Part shown: piece by piece, positions 1 through 10,487 of the stretch
Position numbering within the stretch: position 1 is the first letter of the stretch
Layout of the letters: each line of letters opens with the position of its first letter
Assembly (NCBI GenBank): GCA_911728435.2
Contig: OU452201.1
Span: 22,816,001 to 22,880,000 of the forward strand
Length of the DNA stretch: 64,000 nt
Origin: Apoderus coryli
Lineage: Eukaryota; Arthropoda; Insecta; Coleoptera; Attelabidae
Direction of reading: 5' to 3'
The notes under the pieces: generated by a model
Seen by the model: only the letters and a program-made list of their open reading frames with translations
The model's database searches: none
What the model was told of the DNA's origin: nothing
Translations under genes and position numbers: made by a program

Positions 1-283
1 ACTTTCTTCCGGCCAAAATAAAATTGATTTAAAAGGTGAGGGTATCAAAAGACTATTACTATAACTATTTTTAATATTATCAGTTTTTGCTGCTGTCTTT
101 ACGTCTTTTGTGGTTGCATTTTCATTTAAACATTTGGAAATTTTTAATACGTTTTCGACATCATGTTCATTTCTATTTGTTATATTAGAGACTGATCTTA
201 AATTTGCATCATTTTCTTCATCCATAGCGTGTTGCATATCTTCCTCTATTTCTGTTATGCCGTCTTCAATATTATACTCGTAC
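1..283 (-). pseudogene. Tigger/pogo-like transposase, C-terminal part (runs off left edge)
   Basis: The minus strand is open from about 276 to the window edge, roughly 90 codons with no stop. The encoded stretch is acidic and Asn-rich and ends near the edge with PSPFKSILFWPEES. That motif resembles the conserved segment near the C terminus of Tigger/pogo-type transposase proteins (DDE, CENP-B-like). The frame continues exactly into the frame at 3038-3124 if the element at 284-3031 and one target-site copy are left out, so this is the downstream half of the coding region at 3032-3483. No DDE catalytic block is visible, and a stop lies near the N terminus of the upstream half, so the gene is dead. 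Family assignment is by motif recognition only. Confidence 0.55.
277..283. repeat. Target-site duplication (left) of the 284-3031 element
   Basis: CTCGTAC here is repeated exactly at 3032-3038 on the other side of the element. The duplication could be read as 8 bp if the next C is included. Confidence 0.65.
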
Positions 284-712
284 CAAAGATTAATCTACAC
301 AATAGATAGTCAGCCCAATGCATTAAAATCAGAACATCTCTAAGTATGCCTGCCACTACGTGGCGTAGACTAGCGTGTAAAGCATAGAGCAGTATTGTCA
401 CAGCCAGAAACCGTTTTGTAGTTTATTAATATCAAAAACAAAACGCAACGTATAATTATTATTTAGATCATTTGCAACAGATATGCACCGGCAATGCTGT
501 ATTGTCAGAGAGAGAAATTGATGAAATTCTGTATTAATCTGGAGGGGATACGCAGGGAGGGTAGAAAAAAAAACAAGCGAATGTGGTGTGTGTCGTGCTG
601 TTGCCAATTCGTCGGTAAAAGAAACACACAGGGTGATTTATTACAAGTACAGTATTGAAATAAAAGCCTAATCTCTATGAATTAAATTTAATATAATAAT
701 ATTTAATCCATG

Positions 713-754
713 TCATACATGTTTCAAGACTAGACCAGTCCCATGATCAGTGGC
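713..754 (-). ncRNA. Degenerate hammerhead ribozyme-like motif (Penelope type)
   Basis: On the minus strand the order is GCCA, CTGATCA, a six-base-pair-type stem II, then GAAACATGT. It aligns with the better motif at 10445-10487, but the core G of CTGATGA is changed to C and the 3' stem I strand no longer reads TGGC. It is probably an inactive relic. Confidence 0.35.
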
Positions 755-1344
755 GAACAATCGTTAAATGAAAAGCTTTTAGATAGAAACATACTTTTGA
801 CTAAATATTTCACGTAGACAATGTGGCAAAGATGTAACAAGATTGTTGTAGATCTTATAATACCTATAATAAAAAAATTATCAGTGCTACCTATATTATA
901 TTAGGTATACCTATTATAATAGTCTGTCTCTTCATCAGGTTCCACTTTATCGGTTTAGGTACTTAAATTTTACTTCTTTTTAATGTTTCTTCGGGTAAAT
1001 AATAAGTTCGGTAGGAATAGGGCTTTGGGTATGAAACAAAAAAGATAGAAAATAGAAATTTGATATAGGGGTAGTTCTAAGCATTTACAAGTTTGTGACG
1101 TGTAGCGATTTTCGATGCCGCCCCCGGAGGTATACATGAGGGCGGCGCAATGCCGTTTTAAATATCTCGTTTCGCTTTCTTGGAAAATAAAAAATTATAA
1201 CTGATAACTGAAACTTAGTACTTAATACGTGGGCGTAAGAGGTAAGCTCACTTCACAGGTCTCTATTAATGAAAGAAAGTTAACATTTTGAGCATCTGCG
1301 TAAAATTAAATGTATCCGTTTGGTGGGTAGTTTTGATTACAATA

Positions 1345-1411
1345 AGTCGGTGCCAAGCCCAAGCCCGAAACAAAATAAATCTATATTTACCTATTTGGCT
1401 TGGTACCGACT
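1345..1411. repeat. Hairpin-forming inverted repeat, 15-bp arms
   Basis: AGTCGGTGCCAAGCC at 1345-1359 pairs with GGCTTGGTACCGACT at 1397-1411 (14 of 15 positions). It lies inside the 284-3031 element, and no function is apparent. Confidence 0.5.
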
Positions 1412-2610
1412 ATTATGTGCATTGTTGTCTTTTGAATGATATTTGTATTTTGTTATTTTTCGTATTTTTTATTAGTTCTTTTGACAGCTCTGGTGTCATC
1501 AATACACCTGTATCCCGAATTGCACCAAATTGCGATGCTATTGAACAAGCATATAATCCTAAATATAATATTCTTTTTGAACTACCTGTATCTCGAAAAC
1601 CAAGCCGTAGCGGACCCATGTACATATGAAATTTGTATCTTAAAATTAGTCAAAGAATCACCCTTTAAAGTTTGTACAAGTACTTATGCAACACCCTGTA
1701 TACATAGATACTTTGATTTGCAATTTGCAAATCTGTCAAACTAGGTAATGCTGTTTTTTTATTTACTTTCAAATATGGTGTTATGTAATTGTATTCAAAT
1801 TAAATGTTTGGGGATGATATTTACGAGTTTTATTTTTTTCTATAGAGAAACTGTTATTCAGTTTTTAAGAATCAATCTGAAGCAGACGATTGTACTTGTT
1901 AAAACATGAAAAAAGTTATTGTCGTGATACTTTTAACACCCTGTTGGTGGGTTTTTAAAGCTTTTTACGAAACGTGTTAACAATACAATCTACATAAATC
2001 GTTAGTTTTTTAAAGTTTTATGATCATTGCACAAAAACCAATATTCGGGAGACTGTAAGTTTTTTTTCAATTCGGCGTTGCAGAATTTGAACCTAATTGT
2101 GATAATTGTGTTATTTTAAATTTTCATTAAAAACAGATTAAAAATTCTAATTTTTTACATCCTGCATTTCGAAACCGTATTTTTTTAAATAATTATTGTC
2201 ATGCTGGAAATTTCAAACCTTATTTACTTCAGCAACTTGTAAAAAGCACAGCCTTTTTAATATTAACATTTCTTAAAATCGATATTACGCGATAACGATG
2301 ACTTTCTATCAATATCACAGAAGGATACATTTATTACGTATATAATTTGTTAGATTTTACATCTCCGAATTGAAACACACGCAAAAAATGTGCATAAAAA
2401 AGTTAGGGTAGCATTTCACGCCTGTATGCCCCTTTAATTTACCCGCCTCTGAGATTTATTTTTTCATAATGTTAACGATAAGTTGAATCTGCTGTTTGAG
2501 TTTGATCCTTAAAACTGAATCAGGTAATAACCGGAAGTCCTATCTATAACGCCAAATTTCGTTAATTTAAATATAACTTTTTGATGCATCCTTATATCCG
2601 AAATTTAAAA

Positions 2611-2646
2611 TTAAATGACTAAAATAATATTATTTTAGTCATTTAA
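2611..2646. repeat. Perfect 36-bp palindrome
   Basis: TTAAATGACTAAAATA is followed by ATAT and by its exact reverse complement. It is AT-rich and lies within the 284-3031 element. It could form a cruciform but could also be a chance or replication-slip product. Confidence 0.6.
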
Positions 2647-3031
2647 AATTATTGTCTAAAACATTTAATAAACCAGCCCTGTATATTTATACTATTATAG
2701 TAATTTCTTTTATTTTCGTCCATACACATTAATCTTTGCGTAGATAGGTATACGTATACCATATAATTTTAAACAAAAAACACTGCTGCACAGTAGTACA
2801 TATATGATACCTATAATATAAAAACAAACTCCCACCTCGTAGGGGAAAGTATACTCGTCCTTGTCTAACATTGCCCATATGATTATTTTATTTCAACACA
2901 ATACATATAACGCCTTCTACAATTTCCATGGTTGCATGTTTTTCTAATAGATGTAGCTCGTGTCGAGACAGTTTCAATTTTTGTTTTATTTCCCATATAC
3001 GCTGACTATCTATTGTGTAGATTAATCTTTG

Positions 3032-3483
3032 CTCGTACCTTTCATTTTCTATACCTATCTCTTCATCTTCTTTCTCCGCTATAGTTTTCATTTCTTTGTT
3101 CATCATATTTGTTACCACAGTCAAAAATTATATCTACATGTTCATTTTCTTTCTCTATTATTTATTGTTGGGCCTCTTTAGCTTTTTTACAAGCAAAGCT
3201 ACGCGCTGTCTAGCAGTTGGTCTTTTGTTACAGGAAAGCCAGTTTTAGAAACAGTTATTATCCAGTCTTGCAGTAAATTTTCTTCCGCGTTAGTTAATAT
3301 TGTGCTTACTCCACTTTTGCAGTTAATAGGGAATTTCCCTGAAACTTTGTACATCAAAGTGACACGTGGCACCTTGAATTGCTTAGCTGCAGAAGCACAG
3401 GACGTTCCATTTTTAACGGCTTATATAGCTTTATCTAAGTCCTCGTTAGAGTACTTTCTATAAATATTTCCTTTATCTCCCAT
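3032..3483 (-). pseudogene. Tigger/pogo-like transposase, N-terminal part
   Basis: An ATG at 3483-3481 (minus) opens a frame starting MGDKGNIYRKYSNEDLDKAI, then an in-frame TAA, then a stretch containing AAKQFKVPRVTL and DWIITVSKTGFPV. This order matches the psq-type helix-turn-helix and the start of the CENP-B-like DNA-binding region of Tigger/pogo transposases. Further stops follow near 3190. An acidic stretch (3124-3038) then leads, in frame, across the 284-3031 insertion into the C-terminal part at 276-1. The catalytic middle seems to be deleted. The N terminus and last block are clear; the junction between them is not. Confidence 0.55.
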
Positions 3484-5566
3484 ATCTAAAAATATTTATT
3501 ATTATGAACCTATTTTTGACACCCCTTGACCACAAATTTGACATGAGTGTCAAATTTAGGTTTATGAAGTCCTCTTAAATAAGTATATCAGAAACAAATG
3601 TCTATACAAAATTTGTAAGAGATTGATAAAGAAAGCAAACATATTTTATATTTAGTTAGATGCACCTATATTTGACACCTACATGTCGAATTTGTAGCAC
3701 TGTGCTAAATGATGTCCCAAAATTTGACACCCCAAATAATGATCGAATAGTAAGGAATATGAGTGTATTAGCAGTAAAAAATAATTTTAAGACTCCCAAA
3801 GTGCTAAATAATACAGCAGAAAAGTCCCCATGTGAATAGTAATATTATACGTAACAATTAAAAAGCTTCGCGTTTTCCACTCACCCTAATTTACCCACAC
3901 ATGTAATGATGTTGCACTCTGCACGTACACATTACAAGTGATGTTTTGACGAGTCAGGCAATATTTGGCGGGAAAGCAGGGGTTATTTGTATGCAAAAGA
4001 AACGAAAGATATCGGTATCAGTCAATAGTCTAGCAAATGGCAGGCCGTATACTTAATTTTTACATTTACGATAAAACCAGTCAAATATACGGACACTGTC
4101 AAAATTAGGGTCACTTACCTTACCCACTTCCCGGACGCTTTTTCTTTGAGAAACTAGGACTAGGACGGGAAGAATCACGTCGTTGTTGTCATTTCAAACA
4201 AATTGAATTCCTTCAATATTAGCAATTGCTCGAATTTTAATATAAATATTAATATAAATAAGAATTAAAATGTTTCTGTTAATATGTGGTATTTTCTGTT
4301 CTGTTTCATTCAAATAAGAATTAAAATGTATAAAAAAGAAATGTGTCGTTTCATTGATTTATTATTCTACACGATTGCCGAAAAAATATTGTACGCAACA
4401 CGCCCGAAACTAGTTTTTTTGGACTCAAAGACTTCCAGGACTCGCCTACGGCTAGTCCTAGAATTTTGTCTATTCGTCCAAAAAAAAACCTATTTTCCGG
4501 ACTTGTTACGTAAATTACTATTTTTTACAGGAGATGAAGATAACATTATTCAAAACTTAAACAGTAATTACCGAGAATGGCAGAGACGTTAGTTAGTATT
4601 AGAATTATGGAAAATGCTTAATGAAAAGGAATAATCATTTGACACCTAAACCAAGATTGTCTAGATAAAATTTTGTTGGGCAAATTCGAAACTGTTCTGG
4701 AAGTTCCAGGTATCCAACAACCATTCCAATTCTGTAAAGCATTTAAAAAAATATTTTCATTATCATCTTAATAAATCCCGTAATTTTAAACACCGCTTTA
4801 GTTTTATTACTTTTAAATTTCGTTTTGTCTACAAAATATTAACGTGTATGGGCCTCGCAATCACAAGAGGACTTATGTCGCTTAAATATTCGAGACCTCG
4901 TAATTTCAAATTCGTTTACTGCTTGCAGCTGCAGTCGACAAGGCTTTGATCGAACGAACGAAGTGATCCTTCTATACTGTTATATGTTCGGTGATGATAC
5001 TGTGTATTCTGAAACTTTAGTGATGCGCTCCAGGATTGGGCTCTACTCTATTCTATGGTTCGTTGCCTATCCCGCTAATAAAGATATAGGTAGGCGTACA
5101 ATACAGTACTGTTTAAGTAGGTACATGTGTAAGATATGAGTTCAAATTATAAGTACCACTACCATATATTATGGTGTTTTTATTATTTTTGTGATTTATG
5201 TTGTTATGGAAAAACGCGTTGGTGTAATAAGAAGTAAAAAAAAATTAGAACTAGACCTGGTGATATACAGTGAATGTATATATAGGGTTCGGTAAAAGAT
5301 TGGAAATAGGGATCAGAATCTAAAAAGATAAATGAAATTAAAGAACAGGATGAGAATGATTCTGGTCATAGAATTTGGCCTGAAGAGATGGGATATATTA
5401 TTAAAAATAACAATACCTATAAGTATCAAAGCGTAATGTGTCGGATTCCATAGTAAACTTGACAACGTAACACTTAAATATTAACTTCCTCTACCTATAA
5501 AATTTCAAATATTTGCCAATATCTATCTCTAGAAATAACCATCAAATCACACGTAGAATACAAATA
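3484..5566. other. Intergenic, no gene seen; repeated TTTGACACC motif
   Basis: The string TTTGACACC occurs at 3515, 3671, 3723 and 4638, with a reverse copy near 3546. These may be ends of a decayed pogo-like element belonging with the Tigger relic. A 102-codon frame at 4284-4592 has no recognisable domain and its composition matches the surrounding AT-rich DNA, so I do not call it a gene. Confidence 0.4.
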
Positions 5567-5906
5567 CAGGGTGGTCCAACGAAAAGTTTGCACCTAGCTT
5601 TTCTCTTTTTTTTGTAGTCGAATGCGAAAATGCTCGGACACGTCGATTTTGCTTTTGAGGGGGACACATTTTAAACATATTTTTCGATCTGCGCCTTTAA
5701 CCCCCTAGCGGGGGTGAGTAACAACCCTAAAATTTTAAATGGAAAGAGGGGTCTAATGACATATCATTTGAAAGGACACAAAATTGTCTTTCTAATGATA
5801 CCCTATTTGTCGAATTTTACTAAAACAGTTAATACGAAAACGACTTTAAAGACATTAAGCCGATAATTTTGGTATTAATGAGAAATACAAATAAGTTTTA
5901 ATTATT
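5567..5906. repeat. Left 340-bp terminal inverted repeat of the mariner element
   Basis: Starts CAGGGTGGTCCAAC. Its reverse complement is found at 7314-7653 with no mismatch seen by eye, so it should contain the transposase binding sites. Confidence 0.85.
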
Positions 5907-6010
5907 GCGAGTGAAAACACCTGCAATCGTTAGTACATTCCAATGTTTGTTAGTTTTAACATTGCTTTGTAAAAAAAGTAAACAAGCTGTTAAATTGATT
6001 TATTAAAACG

Positions 6011-7123
6011 TTACATTAACAAATGTTGAAAATGAGACCCATTTGATTCCATACAATAATACAGATTTTGTTCAAATCTATTTCTAACATTTTGTAGCAT
6101 ATCAGGTGTTATGTTTCTGCACTCTTCTGTAATGCGTTGGCGAAGATCTTCTATGGACTCGGGCTTCGTGGCAAAACATTTATTTTTTAAGTGCCCCCAA
6201 AGAAAAAAGTCTAAAGGCGATAAATCCGGTGACCTGGCAGGCCATTCAATTGGGCCCCTCCTTCCAATCCACCGTCCAGGGAACCGGTCATCTAAGAACT
6301 GTCTTACAGGAGCCACATAGTGCGGAGGTGCTCCATCTTGCTGGAAATAAAGCCGATCAGCAGTATGATTTTGGTCATCTTCTATTATTTGTGTTATTAA
6401 AGGATCAATTGTGTCTTCAAGCATGTTTAGGTACACTTCACCAGTTAAATTTCCAGGAATAAAAAGTGGTCCTATAATATGATTTCCTAATATGCCACAC
6501 CAGACGTTTATTTTTTGAGGATACTGGGTATGAACCTCACGGAATAAATGTGGGTTACTGTCATCCCAGTAACGGCAATTGTGCCTATTTACAGCTCCAT
6601 TCAAATAAAATGTGCATTCGTCGGAAAAACAAATGTTAAATAATAATTGCGGATCTTCAATTAAACGCTGGCTCATTGCTTCACAAAATTGCAGCCTTCT
6701 ATCAGGATCATCCTCATTTAGTTCCTGTACTAATTTGATTTTGTACGGATGAAATTTGTACGCTTTTAAAATTCGTATTATGGACGAACGGGAGACACCT
6801 GAGGCTTCAGCTAGTTGACGGGTACTTTGACTATGATCCATTTCAACATGCCCTAAAACAGCGACTTCCACAGCTTCATTTCTGATCGGTTTCTGCGGCT
6901 GGTGTTTTACATTACAGACAGATCCGGTATCTACAAACTTTTTAACTAACTTGCCAACGTACACATCATTCACATTTTTATCGGGATGTCTCTCATTAAA
7001 TAAGCGAGCCGTAAGTCTAGCACTACTATTATTTTGAAAATAAAGTTTAACAATTTCAACTCGTTCTAGAATGGAATAAATCATTTTGTACGGTAAAAGT
7101 AAAATAACTTGAGAAGCAACCAA
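6011..7123 (-). CDS. DD41D mariner (rosa-like) transposase, intact
   Basis: This 370-residue enzyme should bind the element's long inverted repeats and cut and paste it into TA sites in the nucleus. Residues about 14-130 form two helix-turn-helix parts, including the segment DHSQSTRQLAEASGVSRSSI. The catalytic domain carries Asp168 (ICFSDECTFYLNG), Asp263 (YFQQDGAPPHY) and Asp305 (SPDLSPLDFFLWG). Asp263 and Asp305 are separated by 41 residues, which defines the DD41D spacing; the usual mariner spacing is 34. Met14 (7084), just before the ERVEIVKLYF segment where such proteins normally begin, is the likelier start. No stop, frameshift or lost catalytic residue is seen, so activity is plausible but unproven. 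Confidence 0.9.
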   Translation of the reverse strand: MVASQVILLLPYKMIYSILERVEIVKLYFQNNSSARLTARLFNERHPDKNVNDVYVGKLVKKFVDTGSVCNVKHQPQKPIRNEAVEVAVLGHVEMDHSQSTRQLAEASGVSRSSIIRILKAYKFHPYKIKLVQELNEDDPDRRLQFCEAMSQRLIEDPQLLFNICFSDECTFYLNGAVNRHNCRYWDDSNPHLFREVHTQYPQKINVWCGILGNHIIGPLFIPGNLTGEVYLNMLEDTIDPLITQIIEDDQNHTADRLYFQQDGAPPHYVAPVRQFLDDRFPGRWIGRRGPIEWPARSPDLSPLDFFLWGHLKNKCFATKPESIEDLRQRITEECRNITPDMLQNVRNRFEQNLYYCMESNGSHFQHLLM

Positions 7124-7313
7124 ACTGAATCAATGAAAAGACTAAAATAAACGGTGTAAATTCTTTTCCTACACGTATCTGCAGTTTTTATTTCAACAAA
7201 AAACGCAAACGATTAGTGAGGAATTTAGTTCTGATAAATAAGATCGTGTTTTTGAAATCCCGTTTTTCTTCAAAGTAAATAATTTAGAAATGATTGTAGT
7301 TGTTTTCAGTCGT

Positions 7314-7653
7314 AATAATTAAAACTTATTTGTATTTCTCATTAATACCAAAATTATCGGCTTAATGTCTTTAAAGTCGTTTTCGTATTAACTGTTTTAG
7401 TAAAATTCGACAAATAGGGTATCATTAGAAAGACAATTTTGTGTCCTTTCAAATGATATGTCATTAGACCCCTCTTTCCATTTAAAATTTTAGGGTTGTT
7501 ACTCACCCCCGCTAGGGGGTTAAAGGCGCAGATCGAAAAATATGTTTAAAATGTGTCCCCCTCAAAAGCAAAATCGACGTGTCCGAGCATTTTCGCATTC
7601 GACTACAAAAAAAAGAGAAAAGCTAGGTGCAAACTTTTCGTTGGACCACCCTG
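7314..7653. repeat. Right 340-bp terminal inverted repeat of the mariner element
   Basis: Reverse complement of 5567-5906, ending CCACCCTG next to the TA target duplication. Confidence 0.85.
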
Positions 7654-8659
7654 TATATATCGTTTAACAGTTTACGAATGTATAAAATTCACTATACAAA
7701 TATTATGAGTATTGGTATACCTATGTGGACAGCCTTGGACGCATCACTTTATTGCATGCCAGTTAAATAGATATAAGTACACAAATCATTATGAAACGTA
7801 AATAAACAATAAATTATTTGCTATTTTTTCATATTAATTAGATTTTGGATGCCAAACACCGGATATCCTGACTACTAAATACATCGGATATTAATGGACT
7901 ATACTTATTTTCTGAAAATCATTAAAAATTGTTCTTCGATAACAGCATATACGTAATTCAAATTGACAAATCCAGAATAATATTCCGATAACTGTAAGAA
8001 ATCGTGCCGGGAAAAATGTTTTATATCAGAAAAAAAAACTCAAAATTCAATTCAGCTACTTGTGTTATCCAAGGGATCTATTGCGATCATTGATTTTTTA
8101 TTGAAATATTTGAAAATACTGATATTTTTCAAACGACAGATGATTTCCATATGCAAGAAAATCCGGCATCTTTGTCCTTTACAAATTAGAGAATATTTTA
8201 TCAAGGACCATTAACTATTAACATTTGCAAATGAAAAGAAATTATGCCAAAGGCTAAAAAATTCCATTTATTTTATAGTTACGGAGTATTTAAGCATTTT
8301 CAGAAAATATGCAGCCTCCAGTATTAACAAATTCGTAAAAATGTTCTAAGAAAATGCAATTTTCTGAAAATGTCTGATGCCAAAAAACATACAAGGCACT
8401 GCTTTTGCAGAACTTTTCCTCCATTATTTGTGCATTCTGTGGGTGCTACTAATGTTACAAGCAACATGGTGTCTGGTCATGGTATTAAGAAATAGAAGCA
8501 TTGTATAGTAGTTTTTCGTTAACTAATATCTAACCAGAACATTTTTCATATTCAAATCGGTATTCCAATTTTGAGTACATATTTATTTACATTATTACAA
8601 TGACACTCCATTTTTCCAGGCTGAAAATATTTATTTATGTAGGTAATAAGTGCGCAAAG
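7654..8659. other. Intergenic, no feature seen
   Basis: AT-rich DNA without a long frame, RNA gene or clear repeat. Confidence 0.5.
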
Positions 8660-9600
8660 CAGTGGCGTCGCCAGGTGGGGGCCCCCTGCCCCATATGCTG
8701 GCGCCGAATGCCGCTCGATGCCCTATACACATTGCTCGGCGCCCCTTGCTGTTCGATGCCCGTGTACACAATATACAGTTACTTTTATTCCACCCTGTAA
8801 CGTTCATTGAAATTGAAAAACATTTGGTAGGTAAAATAATATTTTAAAAAACAAACACATATTTACCTATAATTGAAATGCATCAAATATAATTTAAAAT
8901 GTTTTAATATTGTGTACCTAAATTCAAATTAAAAGTAAAAGAACTATTTTATGAGGTTCTAAATCATTAAAAGTTCATATAAATATATCAGCAGCAGTTT
9001 CTTTAATTAAATCAACAATAAATGACTTAAAATCGTTGAGAAATTACGAATCATTCAACAGCTTTGAAGAAAAGGCTAAAGAAATTTCAAGTAATTATGA
9101 CTTGCCCAATGAGTTCACAAAAAAAAAACGATCAAGAAAAGTGAAACGTTTTCACAATGGGCACATTGAAAATTGCCCAAGGCAAAATTGTAAAATTTCT
9201 GCATATTTTTTTGTACTGGATACATTTATTCAAACATTAACACAGAGATTTGATGATTCTTTTCTGATAGCAAACAAATTTTCATGCTTAGAGGTAGAAA
9301 ATATTGTATGATTTATGTCTTTTTTAAAAATCTTCTATCCAACCGGAAATATATTATGATGAATACAAATCATTTTGCAGTCTATTAACCGAAATAAATA
9401 AGGAATAGGATAACTTAAAAACTGAAGAAATATACCATTTCTTAATTTCCAAAATATTGGAATCAGTTTTCCCTATACAGTATTCAAAATATACAAATTT
9501 TTTTAACAATCTTTTAATAGACTAAGAAATATTAAAACATATAATAGGTCAATCATGTCCGACGACAGATTAACAAGAATAGCTTTATTAAATATTGATT
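8660..9600 (+). pseudogene. hAT transposase relic (ZMYM1-like)
   Basis: CAGTGGCGTCGCCAGGTGGG at 8660 looks like a hAT terminal sequence. A frame at 9036-9311 contains YESFNSFEEKAKEISSNY, KKRSRKVKRFH and VLDTFIQTLTQRF, which match the region before the dimerisation domain of hAT transposases often annotated as zinc finger MYM-type protein 1-like. After stops and frame changes, 9535-9596 encodes SIMSDDRLTRIALLNID, matching the end of the hAT dimerisation domain. The middle of that domain is missing. The N-terminal BED/TTF zinc finger is absent. A C-rich stretch near 9870-9893 (GCGCCCCC) may be the decayed right end. Confidence 0.6.
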
Positions 9601-9895
9601 GATTGATTGATTTACAATCTGTAATAGTTTAAAACAATAAAGAGCAGAAAAATTATACTATAACATTTCCATGTATTATGATTGATAGAGTATAGGCACG
9701 TAGAATATTAGTTGTATTTTTATTTACGAAAGTGACAGTGTTTTTGTTCGTCTATATTGTTGTTATAAATCCAACTTATTTTTGTAAATTTGACTATTTT
9801 TCCTATTTCTTTTTTTTTTTTAATATATTTTATAAATAATAAAAGAATACCATATTTTTAATAATAATGCGCCCCCTTATTGTTTACGCCCCCAA

Positions 9896-10444
9896 TTCTG
9901 AATAAATCGTATTTAAGTAAAATAATTTATTGAATAATGGAGAGAGCAATAATTATATTAGCGGTACATCTCCAGCTAGTTGTGCAATTTCTACATTAAA
10001 TGTAAAAGCTATTACTATTATTACTTAATTAGTATTATTAGTTTCTGGTAAATTAACTATTAAAATAATTTTTTCTACAGCTGGATTTGTTCACATCGAG
10101 TTTAGATTAAAATCAAACACACTTCTTTTTTCAATAAATAATAATAGACAAATCAGTGATTTTAATAAGTTTTTCGCTACACGTGTAGAAACAACCAACT
10201 CCGCTCAAAAATACAACTCTCTCTGCTTCTGCTTGGTTTTCCAATGCAGTGAAATAACTTGAAAATTGAATGGATGAAACAAATTTAAAATATGTAACTG
10301 TAATTTAATTAAATTTTAACAAATCAAATATTTTTCCATAAAATGGTAAGTTAATCGATAATTGCATATATTGATAAATGAACTAAGAATGAGGTGTGTT
10401 TTCCAGACTTCAATAGAAATTTGTGTTTGTTCGATTGTTGACAT
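9896..10444. other. Intergenic, no gene seen
   Basis: AT-rich sequence with no reading frame or repeat that I recognise. It borders the Penelope-type hammerhead motif at 10445. Confidence 0.4.
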
Positions 10445-10487
10445 GCCACTGATGATGGGACTGGTCTAGTCCTGAAACATGTATGGC
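10445..10487 (+). ncRNA. Hammerhead ribozyme-like motif (Penelope-type)
   Basis: GCCA, CTGATGA, an inserted T, GGGACT/AGTCCT stem II closing a GGTCT loop, GAAA, then the palindrome ACATGT and TGGC. GCCA (10445-10448) pairs with TGGC (10484-10487) as stem I; stem II has six pairs, one G-U. Stem III is only the palindrome ACATGT, as in minimal hammerheads known from Penelope-like retroelements that act as dimers. Predicted cleavage is after A10483. All core bases of CUGAUGA and GAAA are present; the extra base after CUGAUGA also occurs in the copy at 57298. No Penelope reverse transcriptase is recognised nearby, so this is probably a leftover terminus. Confidence 0.65.

Larger units (their letters stand above)
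284..3031. mobile_element. 2.75-kb DNA transposon with 31-bp TIRs inserted in Tigger pseudogene
   Basis: The first 31 bases (284-314, beginning CAAAGATTAATCTACACAAT) are the exact reverse complement of 3001-3031, and CTCGTAC flanks both sides. The inverted ends plus 7- or 8-bp target duplication define a DNA transposon. The surrounding Tigger frame is restored when the element is removed. No transposase is recognisable inside, so it is non-autonomous or decayed. The interior holds a degenerate hammerhead-like motif (713-754), mariner-like end fragments near 628 and 1693, a hairpin (1345-1411) and a palindrome (2611-2646). The superfamily is not assigned; an 8-bp reading would suit hAT or P, but the ends match neither clearly. 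Confidence 0.65.
5567..7653 (-). mobile_element. Complete Tc1/mariner-type transposon (DD41D, rosa-like)
   Basis: The 2,087-bp element runs from CAGGGTGGTCCAACGAAAAG at 5567 to its reverse complement at 7653 and is flanked by TA on both sides (5565-5566 and 7654-7655). Inverted repeats are about 340 bp (5567-5906 and 7314-7653) and look identical, including an eight-T run. Between them lies an uninterrupted transposase on the minus strand. TA duplication and DDE enzyme type place it in the IS630-Tc1-mariner superfamily; the 41-residue spacing between the last two catalytic Asp matches the rosa-like DD41D group. The intact frame and matching arms suggest a recent insertion. Confidence 0.9.

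Noticed and set aside
4284..4592. 102-codon frame
   Set aside because: No domain, AT-driven composition, no supporting context.
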